In this document: positions 37,876 to 47,378 of the stretch, one piece after another | Layout: each line of letters starts with the position of its first letter | Numbering within the stretch: the first letter of the stretch is position 1 | Assembly (NCBI RefSeq): GCF_963664735.1 | Contig: NZ_OY761553.1 | Location: 372,001 to 436,000, forward strand | DNA length: 64,000 nucleotides | Source of the DNA: an uncultured Cohaesibacter sp. | GTDB taxonomy: Bacteria; Pseudomonadota; Alphaproteobacteria; Rhizobiales; Cohaesibacteraceae | Reading direction: 5' to 3' | Translations under genes and position numbers: made by a program | Notes under the pieces: model-generated | Database searches by the model: none | The model's input: only the letters and a program-made list of their open reading frames with translations | Told to the model about the DNA's origin: nothing

Positions 37876-38412
37876 CTATTCCTGAGGTTGGCTGTCCCGG
37901 TTCAACTTCAGCGTTTCCTTGATCCGCTCTTCCGGATCGTCAGGCAAGAGGCTTACCAAGCGGTCTCCCATGGAATTGAGCAGCGGTTTTGCTTTGGCCT
38001 GATCAATCCAGTTTGGTTGTTTGTCTGCTGGTACAAACCAGTTGAAGAAGACCATGGCGACTGCCATCAAAATCGCACCGCGCACTGCACCAAAAACGAA
38101 GCCAAGTGTTCTATCAAGGGCGCCAATCGAGCTGTCGAGCACGAAATCCGAAATCTTGATCGTGATGAAAGACACAATGATCAAGGTTACAAGGAAAATA
38201 CCAAGGGCGGTTGCACCTTGAGCCACAATCGGCTCGGGCAAATATGTTTTGACATATGGCAACAAATCCGAGGTGAATTTCAGTGTTGTGAAAGCTGCAG
38301 CAAGCCAAGCCGCGATGGAGAGAACTTCTCGCACAAAGCCACGGATCATGGCCAAGAATGCTGAAATCAGCAAGACGATAATAAAAATCCCGTCAAGGAG
38401 TGTGATGGGCAT
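37876..38412 (-). CDS. cvpA: CvpA family inner-membrane protein
   Basis: 178 residues from ATG 38412 (MPITLLDGIFIIVLLISAFL); the frame extends to 38454 without similarity. Four hydrophobic helices, then the CvpA segment LDRTLGFVFGAVRGAILMAV and a C-terminal polar tail. CvpA is needed for colicin V production in E. coli and in general affects envelope integrity and bile-salt tolerance; its biochemical role is unclear. It lies directly upstream of purF, the classic neighbour, and downstream of radA with a 121-base gap. Confidence 0.92.
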   Translation of the reverse strand: MPITLLDGIFIIVLLISAFLAMIRGFVREVLSIAAWLAAAFTTLKFTSDLLPYVKTYLPEPIVAQGATALGIFLVTLIIVSFITIKISDFVLDSSIGALDRTLGFVFGAVRGAILMAVAMVFFNWFVPADKQPNWIDQAKAKPLLNSMGDRLVSLLPDDPEERIKETLKLNRDSQPQE

Positions 38413-38533
38413 CGTTAAGTCATCCCGTGGTTGGCCGAGCAGGGGCTGTTGCAATCAGACCTCGGCAATTTTGCGTTCTTGCCCTTTCTATAGGGCCAAG
38501 AAAGGGGCAAGAGCAAGGCCTTTCGGCCAACTT

Positions 38534-39940
38534 CTATTGCTCTTGTGTGTCCCCAGTGATGATTTCTGTGCCAGAAGCGATGCGAGCCACCAGATCAGCG
38601 AGGGTTGTAAGGTGCGAAAGCTCAAGCTCGGCTGATTTTATGGACTTCTGCGAGGCTTCTGGAATAACGGCCTTGGCAAAGCCGAGTTTGGCGGATTCCT
38701 TGATTCGCGCGGCTGTATGTGTCACAGGCCGAATGGCCCCGGACAGGCTGACTTCTCCGAAATAGACACAATCTGAAGGTAAGGCTATGCCCGCCAGAGA
38801 AGAAACCAGCGCTGCGGCAACGGCCAGATCTGCGGCGGGCTCATTGATTTTCATGCCACCGGCAACGTTGAGATAAACATCGTGTCCAGACAATCGAACT
38901 CCACAATGGGCGTCAAGCACAGCGAGCACCATGGACAGACGACTGGAATCCCAGCCGACAACGGCGCGGCGCGGTGTACCCAGTGGTGATTGTGCGACCA
39001 GAGCCTGGATTTCCACAAGCAGGGGGCGGGAGCCTTCCATGCCTGCCAGAACGGCCGCGCCCGGAGAGGAGGTGTTGCGCTCGCCAAGGAACATTGCTGA
39101 CGGGTTGGCAACCTGCGTCAGTCCGCCGCCGGTCATCTCGAAAACGCCGATTTCATCGGTTGGGCCAAAACGGTTTTTGATGGCACGGAGAATGCGGAAC
39201 TGATGGCCGCTATCGCCTTCAAAATGCAGAACGCCGTCGACCATATGTTCCACGACCCGAGGCCCGGCAATCTGGCCGTCTTTGGTGACATGGCCGACAA
39301 GAATGACGGCAGCGCCAGTTTGTTTGGCGTAGCGGATCATGGCTTGTGCAGAGGCCCGCACTTGCGTGACAGTGCCCGGTGCGCTGTCTGCGGCTTCTGT
39401 CCAGAGGGTCTGGATCGAATCGATCACCACCATTTCTGGAGCCGGGCCGGAAGTTAGCGTGGCCAGAATATCCTCGACGCTGGTTTCTGCGGCCAATTGC
39501 ACGGTTGCGTCAGCAAGCCCAAGGCGGGCGGCACGCATGCGAACCTGATCAATGGCTTCCTCGCCAGAGATATAAACCACGCGATGACCATTTTGCGTCA
39601 AGGCAGCTGACGCCTGAATGAGAAGGGTTGATTTGCCAATGCCCGGATCACCGCCTAGCAAAAGCACAGATCCCTTGACAAAGCCGCCCCCTGTGACGCG
39701 ATCCAATTCGCCGACGTTGGTAACGATACGGGGGGCGGGCTTGTTTTCACCGGAAAGAGGGACCAGTTCGAGGATGCGGCCCGATTTGCCGCGAATGGTT
39801 TTCGGAGAACCGCCAATGCCGGCGCTTTCCACCTCTTCGGTTATGGAATTCCATTCACCGCACGCTTCGCATCGCCCGGCCCAGCGATTGGTCACCGCGC
39901 CACAGGATTGGCAGACGAATGTCGACTTCTTGCGTGCCAT
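38534..39940 (-). CDS. radA: DNA repair protein RadA (Sms)
   Basis: 468 residues from ATG 39940 (MARKKSTFVCQSCGAVTNRW). An N-terminal four-Cys zinc finger (CQSCG, CEACG) is followed by a RecA-like ATPase with Walker A GGDPGIGKSTLLIQ, the RadA KNRFG motif in AIKNRFGPTDEIGV, and a C-terminal Lon-protease-like domain from about 270 (AGGMKINEPAADLAVAAALV, GEVSLSGAIRPVTH). It extends branch migration in homologous recombination. The frame is open upstream to 39985 without family match. Lies between alr and cvpA on the same strand, a conserved alphaproteobacterial order. Confidence 0.96.
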   Translation of the reverse strand: MARKKSTFVCQSCGAVTNRWAGRCEACGEWNSITEEVESAGIGGSPKTIRGKSGRILELVPLSGENKPAPRIVTNVGELDRVTGGGFVKGSVLLLGGDPGIGKSTLLIQASAALTQNGHRVVYISGEEAIDQVRMRAARLGLADATVQLAAETSVEDILATLTSGPAPEMVVIDSIQTLWTEAADSAPGTVTQVRASAQAMIRYAKQTGAAVILVGHVTKDGQIAGPRVVEHMVDGVLHFEGDSGHQFRILRAIKNRFGPTDEIGVFEMTGGGLTQVANPSAMFLGERNTSSPGAAVLAGMEGSRPLLVEIQALVAQSPLGTPRRAVVGWDSSRLSMVLAVLDAHCGVRLSGHDVYLNVAGGMKINEPAADLAVAAALVSSLAGIALPSDCVYFGEVSLSGAIRPVTHTAARIKESAKLGFAKAVIPEASQKSIKSAELELSHLTTLADLVARIASGTEIITGDTQEQ

Positions 39941-39985
39941 GAATAGCTTTTCCCAATTTCCGAATCCAGATCGAACTTCTAACAC

Positions 39986-41149
39986 TCACTCATAGCTGCG
40001 AAGAGCCCGTAAGCCAAGATTCGTCAACAGTTCATAACTGATCGAGCCAGCCGCAGAGGCGACATCGTCAATCGCGATCTTGCTGCCGAAGAATTCAGCC
40101 CAATCACCACGCTTGGCTTTTTCGAGTGGAATATCCGTAACATCAACGATAATCAGATCCATCGTCACGCGGCCAATGATTGGTGCTTCATAGCCGTTGA
40201 TGGACACCTTGGCACCCTGTTTGACATCGCTGCTGCTGGCGCTGCGCAGATAGCCATCCGCATAGCCAAGGCACAGAATAGCCAGACGGCTGTCTTTCTT
40301 GGTGGTTTCTGAAGCGCCATAGCTGACGGTCTGCCCCTTGGCGACGTTGCGTGTTGCCAGAATACGGCTTTTCAGCGTTGCGACGACCTCCATTGGGCTC
40401 TTTTCTCCATCAATGACCGCGCCACCATAAAGCGCGATGCCGGGGCGGCAGAGATCAAAGTGATAGTCAGGACCGAGGAACACGCCGCCGGAGTTGGCAA
40501 GCGATGCTTTGACGTCGGGGAAGAGGGTACGTACGGCACGGAACTTTTCCAATTGCTCCCTGTTTTTAGGGTGCGATGGTTCATCACCACAAACCAGATG
40601 GCTGATTATCAATTCCAATGAGAAAGCCGGTTTTTTGGATTGCCAGTTGGTCGAAAGCTCGTTGGCATCAGCAAGGCTAAGGCCGAGACGGTTCATTCCT
40701 GTGTCAAAATGAATGGCGCAAGGCAGAGCTTCGCTTCTTTCCTCACAATAATCTTGCCACAGGGACACTTCTTCGCGACACCCCAAAACCGGGCGCAATT
40801 GATGAGCACGATAATAGTCAAAACCGTCTCTGCTATCATTGCCGACCAGACCATTGAGCACATAGATTGTCGCATCGGGCAGCAAACGGCGTGTCTTGGA
40901 GCCTTCCTGCGGGTGGGCAACAAAAAAGGTTCGGGCTCCGGCGCGCCAGAGTGTTTCAACGGCTGGTTCAAGCCCGATGCCATAGGCGTCTGCCTTAACG
41001 ACAGCAGCGCATTCGGAAGCGCCGGTCTTGCTTGCGACTGTCTGGTAGTTTTTGGCCAGCGCCTTGAGATCGATGGTCAGATGGCTGCCGGCAAGGCTTG
41101 GATCCGGTGTAGTCAAGTGATAGACGTGAGGAAGAGTTGAATCGGACAT
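39986..41149 (-). CDS. alr: Alanine racemase
   Basis: 387 residues from ATG 41149 (MSDSTLPHVYHLTTPDPSLA). PLP-enzyme of the Alr fold: the catalytic Lys in AAVVKADAYGIGLEPAVETL, HFDTGMNRLGL, and the second catalytic residue in the C-terminal domain (QTVSYGASETTKK). DxxxxDVT near the end is IIVDVTDIPLE. It interconverts L- and D-alanine for peptidoglycan. The frame extends upstream to 41254 without family similarity. Downstream of dnaB and upstream of radA on the same strand; a 45-base gap to radA suggests an operon. Confidence 0.95.
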   Translation of the reverse strand: MSDSTLPHVYHLTTPDPSLAGSHLTIDLKALAKNYQTVASKTGASECAAVVKADAYGIGLEPAVETLWRAGARTFFVAHPQEGSKTRRLLPDATIYVLNGLVGNDSRDGFDYYRAHQLRPVLGCREEVSLWQDYCEERSEALPCAIHFDTGMNRLGLSLADANELSTNWQSKKPAFSLELIISHLVCGDEPSHPKNREQLEKFRAVRTLFPDVKASLANSGGVFLGPDYHFDLCRPGIALYGGAVIDGEKSPMEVVATLKSRILATRNVAKGQTVSYGASETTKKDSRLAILCLGYADGYLRSASSSDVKQGAKVSINGYEAPIIGRVTMDLIIVDVTDIPLEKAKRGDWAEFFGSKIAIDDVASAAGSISYELLTNLGLRALRSYE

Positions 41150-41441
41150 TTCGTATCTTTTCTGCGATTTTTGCAGATGCGGCAGGTTACATATGGGGAG
41201 GATAACCGCGCATTCGGATTGAATAGAGCAAAGGCCGAGAACAAGGAAATCCAAAAAACTCCTGCTCGGCCATAAGGATTAATCACTGGCAATAGACAAG
41301 TTTTGCCATCTCTTTGCAAGCCTCTCTTTGCAGCCCAGAGCAAGATAATGCACCGGGTTTACGCGAGGTGAAGCTGGTTCTGCGTCGAAACAACAGAGCC
41401 GGCACGAAGTCCTCTCAAGGAGCTTCAATCCATAAGGTCTG

Positions 41442-42929
41442 TTACTCGTAAGCCTCGGGGATATATTCATCACGGGCCAAATCGGAGAAGCGTGTGAATT
41501 CGCCCTGGAAGGCCAGAGGCACAATGCCGGTCGGGCCGTGACGCTGCTTGGCGATGATGACCTCAGCCTTACCCATGCAGCGCTCCATTTCGGACTGCCA
41601 GGCAAAATGCTCTTCGGTGCCGGGTTTAGGCTCTTCGCGCATCTTGTAATATTCTTCGCGATAGATGAAGAGCACCACGTCGGCGTCCTGCTCGATGGAG
41701 CCGGATTCACGAAGGTCGGCGAGCTGTGGTCGCTTGTCGTCTCGCGCTTCCACCTGACGGGAAAGCTGGGAGAGGGCAATAACGGGAACGTTCAATTCCT
41801 TGGCCAGCGCCTTGAGGTTCGTGGTGATTTCCGTGATTTCCTGCACGCGGCCCTGAGATGCCTTGGAAGCCGAACCGGACAGCAGCTGAAGGTAGTCGAC
41901 GATCAACAGATCAAGGCCTTTTTGGCGCTTGAGGCGACGGGCGCGGGCGGCAAGCTGTGCGATGGAGATACCACCGGTCGGGTCGATATGCAGTGGCGTG
42001 ATTTGCATTTCCTGCGCCTTTTGCGCAATGCGGGCAAACTCATCCTGATCCACCTTACCACGGCGAATCTTTTCTGAAGAAACCATGGACTGCTCGGCGA
42101 TAACACGGGTTGCCAGCTGCTCGGCACTCATTTCGAGCGAGAAGAATCCTACGACACCACCGTTTACGGTCTTGAGTGTGCCGTCAGGCTGTTCCTCGGC
42201 ACGGTAGGCACTGGCGATGTTGTAAGCAATGTTGGTAACCAGAGACGTTTTACCCATTGCAGGACGGGCGGCCAGAATGATCAAGTCCGAATGCTGCAGA
42301 CCACCCATTTTTTGGTCAAGATCGGTTAGGCCTGTTGAGATACCCGAGAGCTGGCCGTCGCGCTTGTATGCCGCTTCGGCCATCTCGATAGCTTCGGTTG
42401 CTGCCGATGCAAAGGACTGGAAGCCCCCTTTTTCGCCACCGTTTTCGGCCAGCTCAAACAAGCGTTTTTCGGCATCTTCAATCTGGATGCGAGGCGGTGT
42501 GTCAATCGGGGCATCATAGGCGACATTGACGACATCGGTGCCGATTTCAATCAGGTTGCGTCTGGTCGCCAGATCCATGATCAAGAGACCATAGTCTTCG
42601 GCGTTGATAATGGATGTGGCTTGCGATGCAAGACGCAGCAGGTAAACGTCGATCGGCATGTCGGCGATCGTGTAATCAACCGGGAAAAAGGTTTTCAGGG
42701 TGACTGGAGACGCAATCTTGCCCGAACGGATCAGCTTGGACATTTTTTCGAAAATGTCGCGTAGATTCGGATCAAAGAAATGGTGTGGCTTCAGAAAAGC
42801 CTCGACACGGTCGTAGGTCTGGTTGTTGACGAGAATCGCACCCAATAGCTGCTGCTCGGCCTCCAGATTGTGTGGAGCCTGGCGAGTAGTTATTTCCTCG
42901 GCTTTTTCGAGCTTGGCAGCGGTTTCCAT
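41442..42929 (-). CDS. dnaB: Replicative DNA helicase DnaB
   Basis: 495 residues. N-terminal domain beginning after RQAPHNLEAEQQLLGAILVN, a linker region, and a C-terminal RecA-like motor domain with Walker A ARPAMGKTSLVTNIAYN, FFSLEMSAEQLATRVI, Walker B LLIVDYLQLL, SQLSRQVEARDDKRPQLADL and RESGSIEQDADVVLFIYR. DnaB is the ring helicase of the replication fork and interacts with primase and DnaC-like loaders. A typical length with no intein. First of the dnaB-alr-radA-cvpA-purF series. Confidence 0.97.
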   Translation of the reverse strand: METAAKLEKAEEITTRQAPHNLEAEQQLLGAILVNNQTYDRVEAFLKPHHFFDPNLRDIFEKMSKLIRSGKIASPVTLKTFFPVDYTIADMPIDVYLLRLASQATSIINAEDYGLLIMDLATRRNLIEIGTDVVNVAYDAPIDTPPRIQIEDAEKRLFELAENGGEKGGFQSFASAATEAIEMAEAAYKRDGQLSGISTGLTDLDQKMGGLQHSDLIILAARPAMGKTSLVTNIAYNIASAYRAEEQPDGTLKTVNGGVVGFFSLEMSAEQLATRVIAEQSMVSSEKIRRGKVDQDEFARIAQKAQEMQITPLHIDPTGGISIAQLAARARRLKRQKGLDLLIVDYLQLLSGSASKASQGRVQEITEITTNLKALAKELNVPVIALSQLSRQVEARDDKRPQLADLRESGSIEQDADVVLFIYREEYYKMREEPKPGTEEHFAWQSEMERCMGKAEVIIAKQRHGPTGIVPLAFQGEFTRFSDLARDEYIPEAYE

Positions 42930-43370
42930 TTCCTAACCTCATCCTTGCTGTGAGATGAACTAACTAGCCACAGAGGGCGGGCAATTTGAAGCACGCAATT
43001 GGCAATTCACGGCAATCAACAGCGGAAAATTTTTCCAGACAATTTTTCTGGACTCTCGCCTGATTTCGAGTCCGCGTCAGTAGCGACTCAGCACCAGAAA
43101 CAAAGCTCAATAGTACAGCGAAATCTATCCAAATGGTTTAGGTTTGACTCATTTAATTGTTGTGCACTGCCAAATCGTGAGAACAATCTTGTGAATGCCC
43201 GGGCTGGTCTTTATTTTAGGTGCCAGAGTCTTTGTTGTCGCTGTTTCCTTGAGCTAAAAGGATCTGATATTAGACTTGCGTGATCAATTCTGGTTCAGTG
43301 GAACGGCTATGGTGCTAATCGCCTAATTATAGATGGCTGCATAACGTAAATGCTTACAAGGTAAAGCTTT
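42930..43370. other. Intergenic region between dnaB and GntR-type genes
   Basis: About 440 bases of divergent spacer. The open frame at 42999-43283 is Cys/Asn/Ser-rich, unlike a coding sequence here, and lacks a ribosome site. AAGG precedes the ATG of the GntR gene. No RNA gene seen. Confidence 0.4.
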
Positions 43371-44057
43371 ATGGCTCAAGAATCTGCTACAGTGTCATCG
43401 ACAAAAGATGTCTTCTCTGCTGTTCGCGAAATGGCAATTGAATTCAGATTCATGCCGGGCGCCAAGATCAACGAAACAGATCTGGCCAGTGAATTGGGCG
43501 TTAGCCGGACCCCGGTACGAGAGGCACTCAATCGGCTTGTGACCGAAGAACTCATCGACTTCAAAAAGAATTACGGCTTTTTCTGTCGCAGTCTAGATCT
43601 TCGTGACGTTCTGCATTTGGCCGAGGCATACAAGACGTTTCATCTTTCGATCTTGCCTTTGGTTTTTGAGCGTGCAGCGAGGGAGGAAGTGGAAGGTCTA
43701 CTTAATTCTTGCCTGAAAATTTCTGAGCACGGTAACGAGATGCCTCCTTGCGAGATGGCGCGCGCTGATGAGGCATTTTTGCATGATTTGACAATGCTCA
43801 CCAAGAACCCCGTCATGGCTCAGATCAATAACAATATTTCAGCGCGCATTCGCTTTTTGCGCAAGGTGATGCTGGAAGGATTGGATTGCAAGAAAGCATA
43901 CTTTCGCAAACAGCAGGCGATTCTCGAAGCTATTCTGGCGATGCATCAGGAAGAAACAATGCAGATTTTTTCCGAATATCTTACGATCGACACGTCTGAA
44001 GCTGAGAAAGCGCTCATGCGCGGGCTTGGCAGAATTTATCTGAATGTGTCCCACTAG
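43371..44057 (+). CDS. GntR-family regulator with FCD domain
   Basis: 228 residues. An N-terminal winged helix (MAIEFRFMPGAKINETDLAS, ELGVSRTPVREALNRLVTEE, residues 22-60) is followed by an all-helical FCD-type effector domain from about 80 (LDLRDVLHLAEAYKTFHLSI, and RADEAFLHDLTMLTKNPVMA). The D-x4-H arrangement needed for metal in many FCD domains is approximately present (ADEAFLHDLTMLT). FCD regulators respond to organic acids or amino acids. No metabolic gene is next to it; the neighbours are dnaB and a DoxX protein, so its targets are unknown. Confidence 0.9.
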   Translation: MAQESATVSSTKDVFSAVREMAIEFRFMPGAKINETDLASELGVSRTPVREALNRLVTEELIDFKKNYGFFCRSLDLRDVLHLAEAYKTFHLSILPLVFERAAREEVEGLLNSCLKISEHGNEMPPCEMARADEAFLHDLTMLTKNPVMAQINNNISARIRFLRKVMLEGLDCKKAYFRKQQAILEAILAMHQEETMQIFSEYLTIDTSEAEKALMRGLGRIYLNVSH

Positions 44058-44135
44058 GGGATGAGCTTTGATAAACAGACACTTCATCTCAAGCGCTAGT
44101 AAAAACCACGATTTTTGACGCATGGCATTAAAATA

Positions 44136-44160
44136 AAAAGCGGGCTTGAAGCCCGCTTTT
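44136..44160. terminator. Bidirectional terminator between the GntR and DoxX genes
   Basis: Perfect stem AAAAGCGGGC / GCCCGCTTTT with a 5-base loop (TTGAA); the A and T flanks suit convergent genes on both sides. Confidence 0.92.
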
Positions 44161-44198
44161 GTCGTTTTTGATTTTTGGATCCCGTTCGGGCGGAAAAT

Positions 44199-44636
44199 CT
44201 ATTTGTCCGTTGGCCAAAGGAAAAAGTTGCGGCCATATTTCTCTCTTTCCTGACGCCAGGCTTCCAGTGCGATAATCAGCGAAACGAAGCCGAGTACGAA
44301 AATATACTCGATGCCGCCCTTATTCCAAGTCCACACGAATTCCCCTTTGGTGAAGAGCGTTGTGTAGGTGGCAATGGCCATGGTTCCGGCGGAGGCCAGT
44401 CCGAACCATTTGGGCAGAATGTTCAGGGCAAGGCTGAAGATGACTGCTGTTTCGGTCACGATTGCAAGTATCAGGAAGAAGATTGCAGGCTCCAGGCCTA
44501 CCTTCGTGAAATAGGCCAAAAGGCCGTCAAACGCCTGAAACTTGTACAGAACGTGAGGAATATAGATCAGGCCAGTGACGACGCGCAGCAAGCCGAAAGG
44601 GGTGAACTCGAATGATGGTTTCATCTTATTGTCCAT
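44199..44636 (-). CDS. DoxX-like membrane protein
   Basis: 145 residues with four hydrophobic helices: FGLLRVVTGLIYIPHVLYK, EPAIFFLILAIVTETAVIFS, WFGLASAGTMAIATYTTLF and GGIEYIFVLGFVSLIIALEA. This resembles the DoxX/DoxD-like family. Members are often electron-transfer or thiol-stress-linked membrane proteins, but the activity of most is unknown. The ending REKYGRNFFLWPTDK is polar. Start ATG 44636 (MDNKMKPSFEF) or the next ATG at 44624; neither has a strong ribosome site. Single gene. Confidence 0.75.
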   Translation of the reverse strand: MDNKMKPSFEFTPFGLLRVVTGLIYIPHVLYKFQAFDGLLAYFTKVGLEPAIFFLILAIVTETAVIFSLALNILPKWFGLASAGTMAIATYTTLFTKGEFVWTWNKGGIEYIFVLGFVSLIIALEAWRQEREKYGRNFFLWPTDK

Positions 44637-44772
44637 TGTGCTGGTTTGTTGGGCATTTTTGTTATTCCGAGCTTTTGATGAAGAGAGCTCAGGCTTGTAT
44701 ACAGAATATTATACAATAAATTATTTTATTTTGATTTGTGTCATTCGGAAAGGCGAATTCACTCTTTGAATC

Positions 44773-44800
44773 AAAAAACCCGACCAGTTGGCCGGGTTTT
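44773..44800 (-). terminator. Terminator downstream of rplI
   Basis: On the minus strand the stem AAAACCCGGCC / GGTCGGGTTTT (one G-U pair) with a short AACT loop ends in a T-run. It lies 54 bases after the rplI stop. Confidence 0.88.
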
Positions 44801-44853
44801 CCTGAATTTTTTCAGCAACAATCTTGCTGATATGAGGCAAATAAGAAAGTGTC

Positions 44854-45468
44854 TTATTCTTCTTCTTCAGCGGCAGCTTCTTCAGTAGCTGCTTCTTCAG
44901 ATTCTTCGCCTTCGATTTCTTCGAGCAGTTCTTCGTCGAGTTCCAGATCTTCTTCAAACTCGAATGCGTCGTCGCGTTCGGTCTGAGACAGGTCTTCACC
45001 AGCAGCCTGACGTTCAGCTTCATCCTGAGAACGAGCAACGTTGGCGGTGACAACCAGATCGACTTCTGGGTGCAAGATAACGGTTACGTCGTGCATGCCG
45101 ATAGTCTTGATTGGACGCTCAAGAGAAATCTGGTTACGGGTGAGGGAAACACCATTTTCGGACAACGCATCAGCAAGGTCGCGAGTGGAAACTGAACCGT
45201 AAAGCTGGCCGGTTTCGGAAGCCGCACGAATAACGATGACGGTCTTTTCGCCAATACGTTCTTTGAGTGCTTCTGCTTCGCTCTTAGCTTCCAGGTTGCG
45301 GGCTTCAAGCTGGGCGCGCTCTGTTTCGAAGCGTTTCTTGTTTGCTTCGGAAGCGCGGATAGCTTTGCCCTGAGGCAGCAGGAAGTTGCGAGCATAACCG
45401 TCGCGTACAGAAACGATATCGCCCATCTGGCCGAGTTTGGCGACGCGTTCAAGAAGGATCAGATCCAT
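44854..45468 (-). CDS. rplI: 50S ribosomal protein L9 with long acidic tail
   Basis: 204 residues from ATG 45468 ([20 protein letters not shown]). Domain 1 with [20 protein letters not shown] binds 23S rRNA, a long central helix follows, and domain 2 has [16 protein letters not shown]9 in E. coli is 149 residues; here an extra acidic tail (about residues 150-204, ending [18 protein letters not shown]) is added, as in other alphaproteobacteria. An upstream in-frame ATG at 45480 adds only METK. Downstream of DUF2232 and rpsR-rpsF as in related genomes. Confidence 0.96.
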   Translation of the reverse strand: MDLILLERVAKLGQMGDIVSVRDGYARNFLLPQGKAIRASEANKKRFETERAQLEARNLEAKSEAEALKERIGEKTVIVIRAASETGQLYGSVSTRDLADALSENGVSLTRNQISLERPIKTIGMHDVTVILHPEVDLVVTANVARSQDEAERQAAGEDLSQTERDDAFEFEEDLELDEELLEEIEGEESEEAATEEAAAEEEE

Positions 45469-45544
45469 TTTAGTCTCCATTTCGCCATCTTGTGGATGGC
45501 TGTTTTGATGTTGTGTTTACATTTCAGTCGGGCCAAGGCCCGTG

Positions 45545-46531
45545 TCAGGTTTCGTCCGATTCCGAATCGTTGCTGCCATCGGTCAGGTTTCTTGGCCCGC
45601 GAGGCATTCGGGAGCGGATGTTGAAGAAGATTTCGAGGCCACCCAAAATGATCAGAAATACGCCGATCCATTGGAAAATGGCCAATATGAAGTAGGTCGT
45701 CCAGAGGATGACCAAACGAGCAGGAGAAGTTCTTGTCAGGTAATGAAGGACAGAAAGCCCAACCAGCAATACGGCTGTGCCGAACGATGCTGCCAATATC
45801 TGCGCCAGGATTTGCGGCAGTCCGCTCAAGGTGAGCAACAAAGCAAGGCCTACTCCGAAAATATAGACAGCAATCGGCGGCAATGTCAGTTGATGCAAAT
45901 CTGGCCAAGTGCGCTGTAGGCGCCCTGATTTCTGAACGATCTTACCGGCCAGATAGAGATTTACCACAGAGGTGAAAATGATCATCAGAGCTGACACCAT
46001 CGGTGCCATCCATGTGATGAGCGTGATCAGATCTTCCAGTGTAAGCGCCGTTCCCTGCGGCAGAGACATCTGCTGGGCTTTGTAAACTTCGTTCATCATC
46101 GCAGAGATTGCGTCGCGATACTGATCGAGGCTGAAGCCAAACGGAATGAACATTGCCGTGCTGGTGATGCAGGCAATGGCCGCGATCCACATGAGAATGC
46201 GGTCCACTGGATACCAGATGGTTTCTCCCGTTTCACTGTTGGTTTGGCTCAAGGTTGCCAGACGTGTCAGCCACCAGGGAGGGATGCTGTTTACCAGCAT
46301 GAATACGAGCCCAGCCAAGGGGCTTATCATGAGGGAAAGAGCGACTCCAGAGCTCAACACTGCGATAAGGCCGGTGAACGAGCCCCAACCAAGCGAAGCG
46401 ATCATCAAAGGGAGAGGGGAAAGAACTATGAGAATGATGCCAAGGCCGAACATCCCACCGACATAGCCGGAGAGGTTCAAAAGCGCGGTGCACAGACCGG
46501 CCATAATGCCTATGATTAGATAGTTACTCAT
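45545..46531 (-). CDS. DUF2232 multi-pass membrane protein
   Basis: 328 residues from ATG 46531 (MSNYLIIGIMAGLCTALLNL); the frame extends to 46555. Eight or more hydrophobic helices, for example GGMFGLGIILIVLSPLPLMI, GLIAVLSSGVALSLMISPLA, IFTSVVNLYLAGKIV and ILWTTYFILAIFQWIGVFLI, with a short polar tail. It matches the DUF2232 (YybS-like) family, widely found between rpsR and rplI. Function unknown; the fixed link to ribosomal genes suggests a housekeeping role. Co-transcribed with rplI, which starts 76 bases downstream. Confidence 0.85.
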   Translation of the reverse strand: MSNYLIIGIMAGLCTALLNLSGYVGGMFGLGIILIVLSPLPLMIASLGWGSFTGLIAVLSSGVALSLMISPLAGLVFMLVNSIPPWWLTRLATLSQTNSETGETIWYPVDRILMWIAAIACITSTAMFIPFGFSLDQYRDAISAMMNEVYKAQQMSLPQGTALTLEDLITLITWMAPMVSALMIIFTSVVNLYLAGKIVQKSGRLQRTWPDLHQLTLPPIAVYIFGVGLALLLTLSGLPQILAQILAASFGTAVLLVGLSVLHYLTRTSPARLVILWTTYFILAIFQWIGVFLIILGGLEIFFNIRSRMPRGPRNLTDGSNDSESDET

Positions 46532-46641
46532 TCTCTTGGCTGTCCCGCATGACACTCGGTGGTCTTTGGCTGGCGGTTAGAGGCAGGTCACGTTCGCCTG
46601 TCCCAACGGTCGATATCTTCAATTCTCTTGGGTCTAGAGAG

Positions 46642-46666
46642 GAAAAGGGCGGTTGTCGCCCTTTTC
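46642..46666 (-). terminator. Hairpin after rpsR
   Basis: Minus-strand stem GAAAAGGGCG / CGCCCTTTTC with a 5-base loop, 22 bases after the rpsR stop. The U-tract is within the stem, so read-through to DUF2232 and rplI is likely partial. Confidence 0.75.
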
Positions 46667-46688
46667 AATCTTTAACTGAAATCAGCTA

Positions 46689-46922
46689 TTAGCTGATGAC
46701 GTATGGCAGAAGGCCGAGGAAACGAGCGCGTTTGATGGCACGAGCCAGTTCACGCTGTTTTTTGGCAGATACTGCTGTGATGCGGGATGGAACGATCTTG
46801 CCGCGCTCGGAAACGTAGCGCTGCAGAAGGCGAACATCCTTGTAATCAATCTTCGGTGCGTTCTCGCCAGAAAAAGGGCAAGTTTTGCGACGACGGAAAA
46901 ACGGACGACGTGCTCCAGACAT
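46689..46922 (-). CDS. rpsR: 30S ribosomal protein S18
   Basis: 77 residues. S18 features: [60 protein letters not shown] and [11 protein letters not shown]. It pairs with S6 on the 30S platform. AGGAG at a suitable distance precedes ATG 46922. It lies 15 bases after rpsF and is in the same operon. Length is normal. Confidence 0.97.
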   Translation of the reverse strand: MSGARRPFFRRRKTCPFSGENAPKIDYKDVRLLQRYVSERGKIVPSRITAVSAKKQRELARAIKRARFLGLLPYVIS

Positions 46923-46937
46923 AATTTCTTGCTCCTA

Positions 46938-47378
46938 TTATTCAGCTGCGTTGTCAGAATCGCGATCTTCGCGACGAGGGCGGCGATCGCCACGGTCTCC
47001 ACGAGGGCCACGGTCGTTACGGTCACCACGTCCACCGCCACGACGGTCATCGCGGTCGCGTTTCTGCATCATGGCAGACTGTTCTTCTTCGTGCTCTTCA
47101 ACGCGGATAGTCATGAAACGCATGATATCTTCGTTGATGCGCATCTGGCGTTCCATTTCAACAATCGCAGCAGAAGGAGCATCGATGTTCATGAGAACAT
47201 AGTGAGCCTTGCGGTTCTTGTTGATACGGTATGCGATGGTTTTCAGACCCCAGAATTCGACTTTGCCGACAGAGCCTTCATATTCACCGATAAGGGTTTT
47301 GTATTGCTCAACCAGTGCCTCAACCTGCTGCTGAGAGATGTCCTGGCGAGCAAGGAAAACGTGCTCGTAAAGCGCCAT
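46938..47378 (-). CDS. rpsF: 30S ribosomal protein S6 with Arg/Gly/Asp-rich tail
   Basis: 146 residues. The S6 core (residues 1-100) is seen in [40 protein letters not shown] and [15 protein letters not shown]. The C-terminal tail (about 108-146) consists of repeats such as [20 protein letters not shown], longer than in E. coli and common in alphaproteobacteria; it replaces the glutamate tail of E. coli S6. First gene of rpsF-rpsR. The S6-S18 complex controls its own operon in many bacteria through an mRNA structure upstream; I could not define that structure in the leader here. Confidence 0.95.
   Translation of the reverse strand: MALYEHVFLARQDISQQQVEALVEQYKTLIGEYEGSVGKVEFWGLKTIAYRINKNRKAHYVLMNIDAPSAAIVEMERQMRINEDIMRFMTIRVEEHEEEQSAMMQKRDRDDRRGGGRGDRNDRGPRGDRGDRRPRREDRDSDNAAE

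Noticed and set aside
42999-43283. Plus-strand frame of 94 codons between dnaB and GntR genes
   Set aside because: Cys/Asn/Ser-rich random-looking product and no ribosome site.
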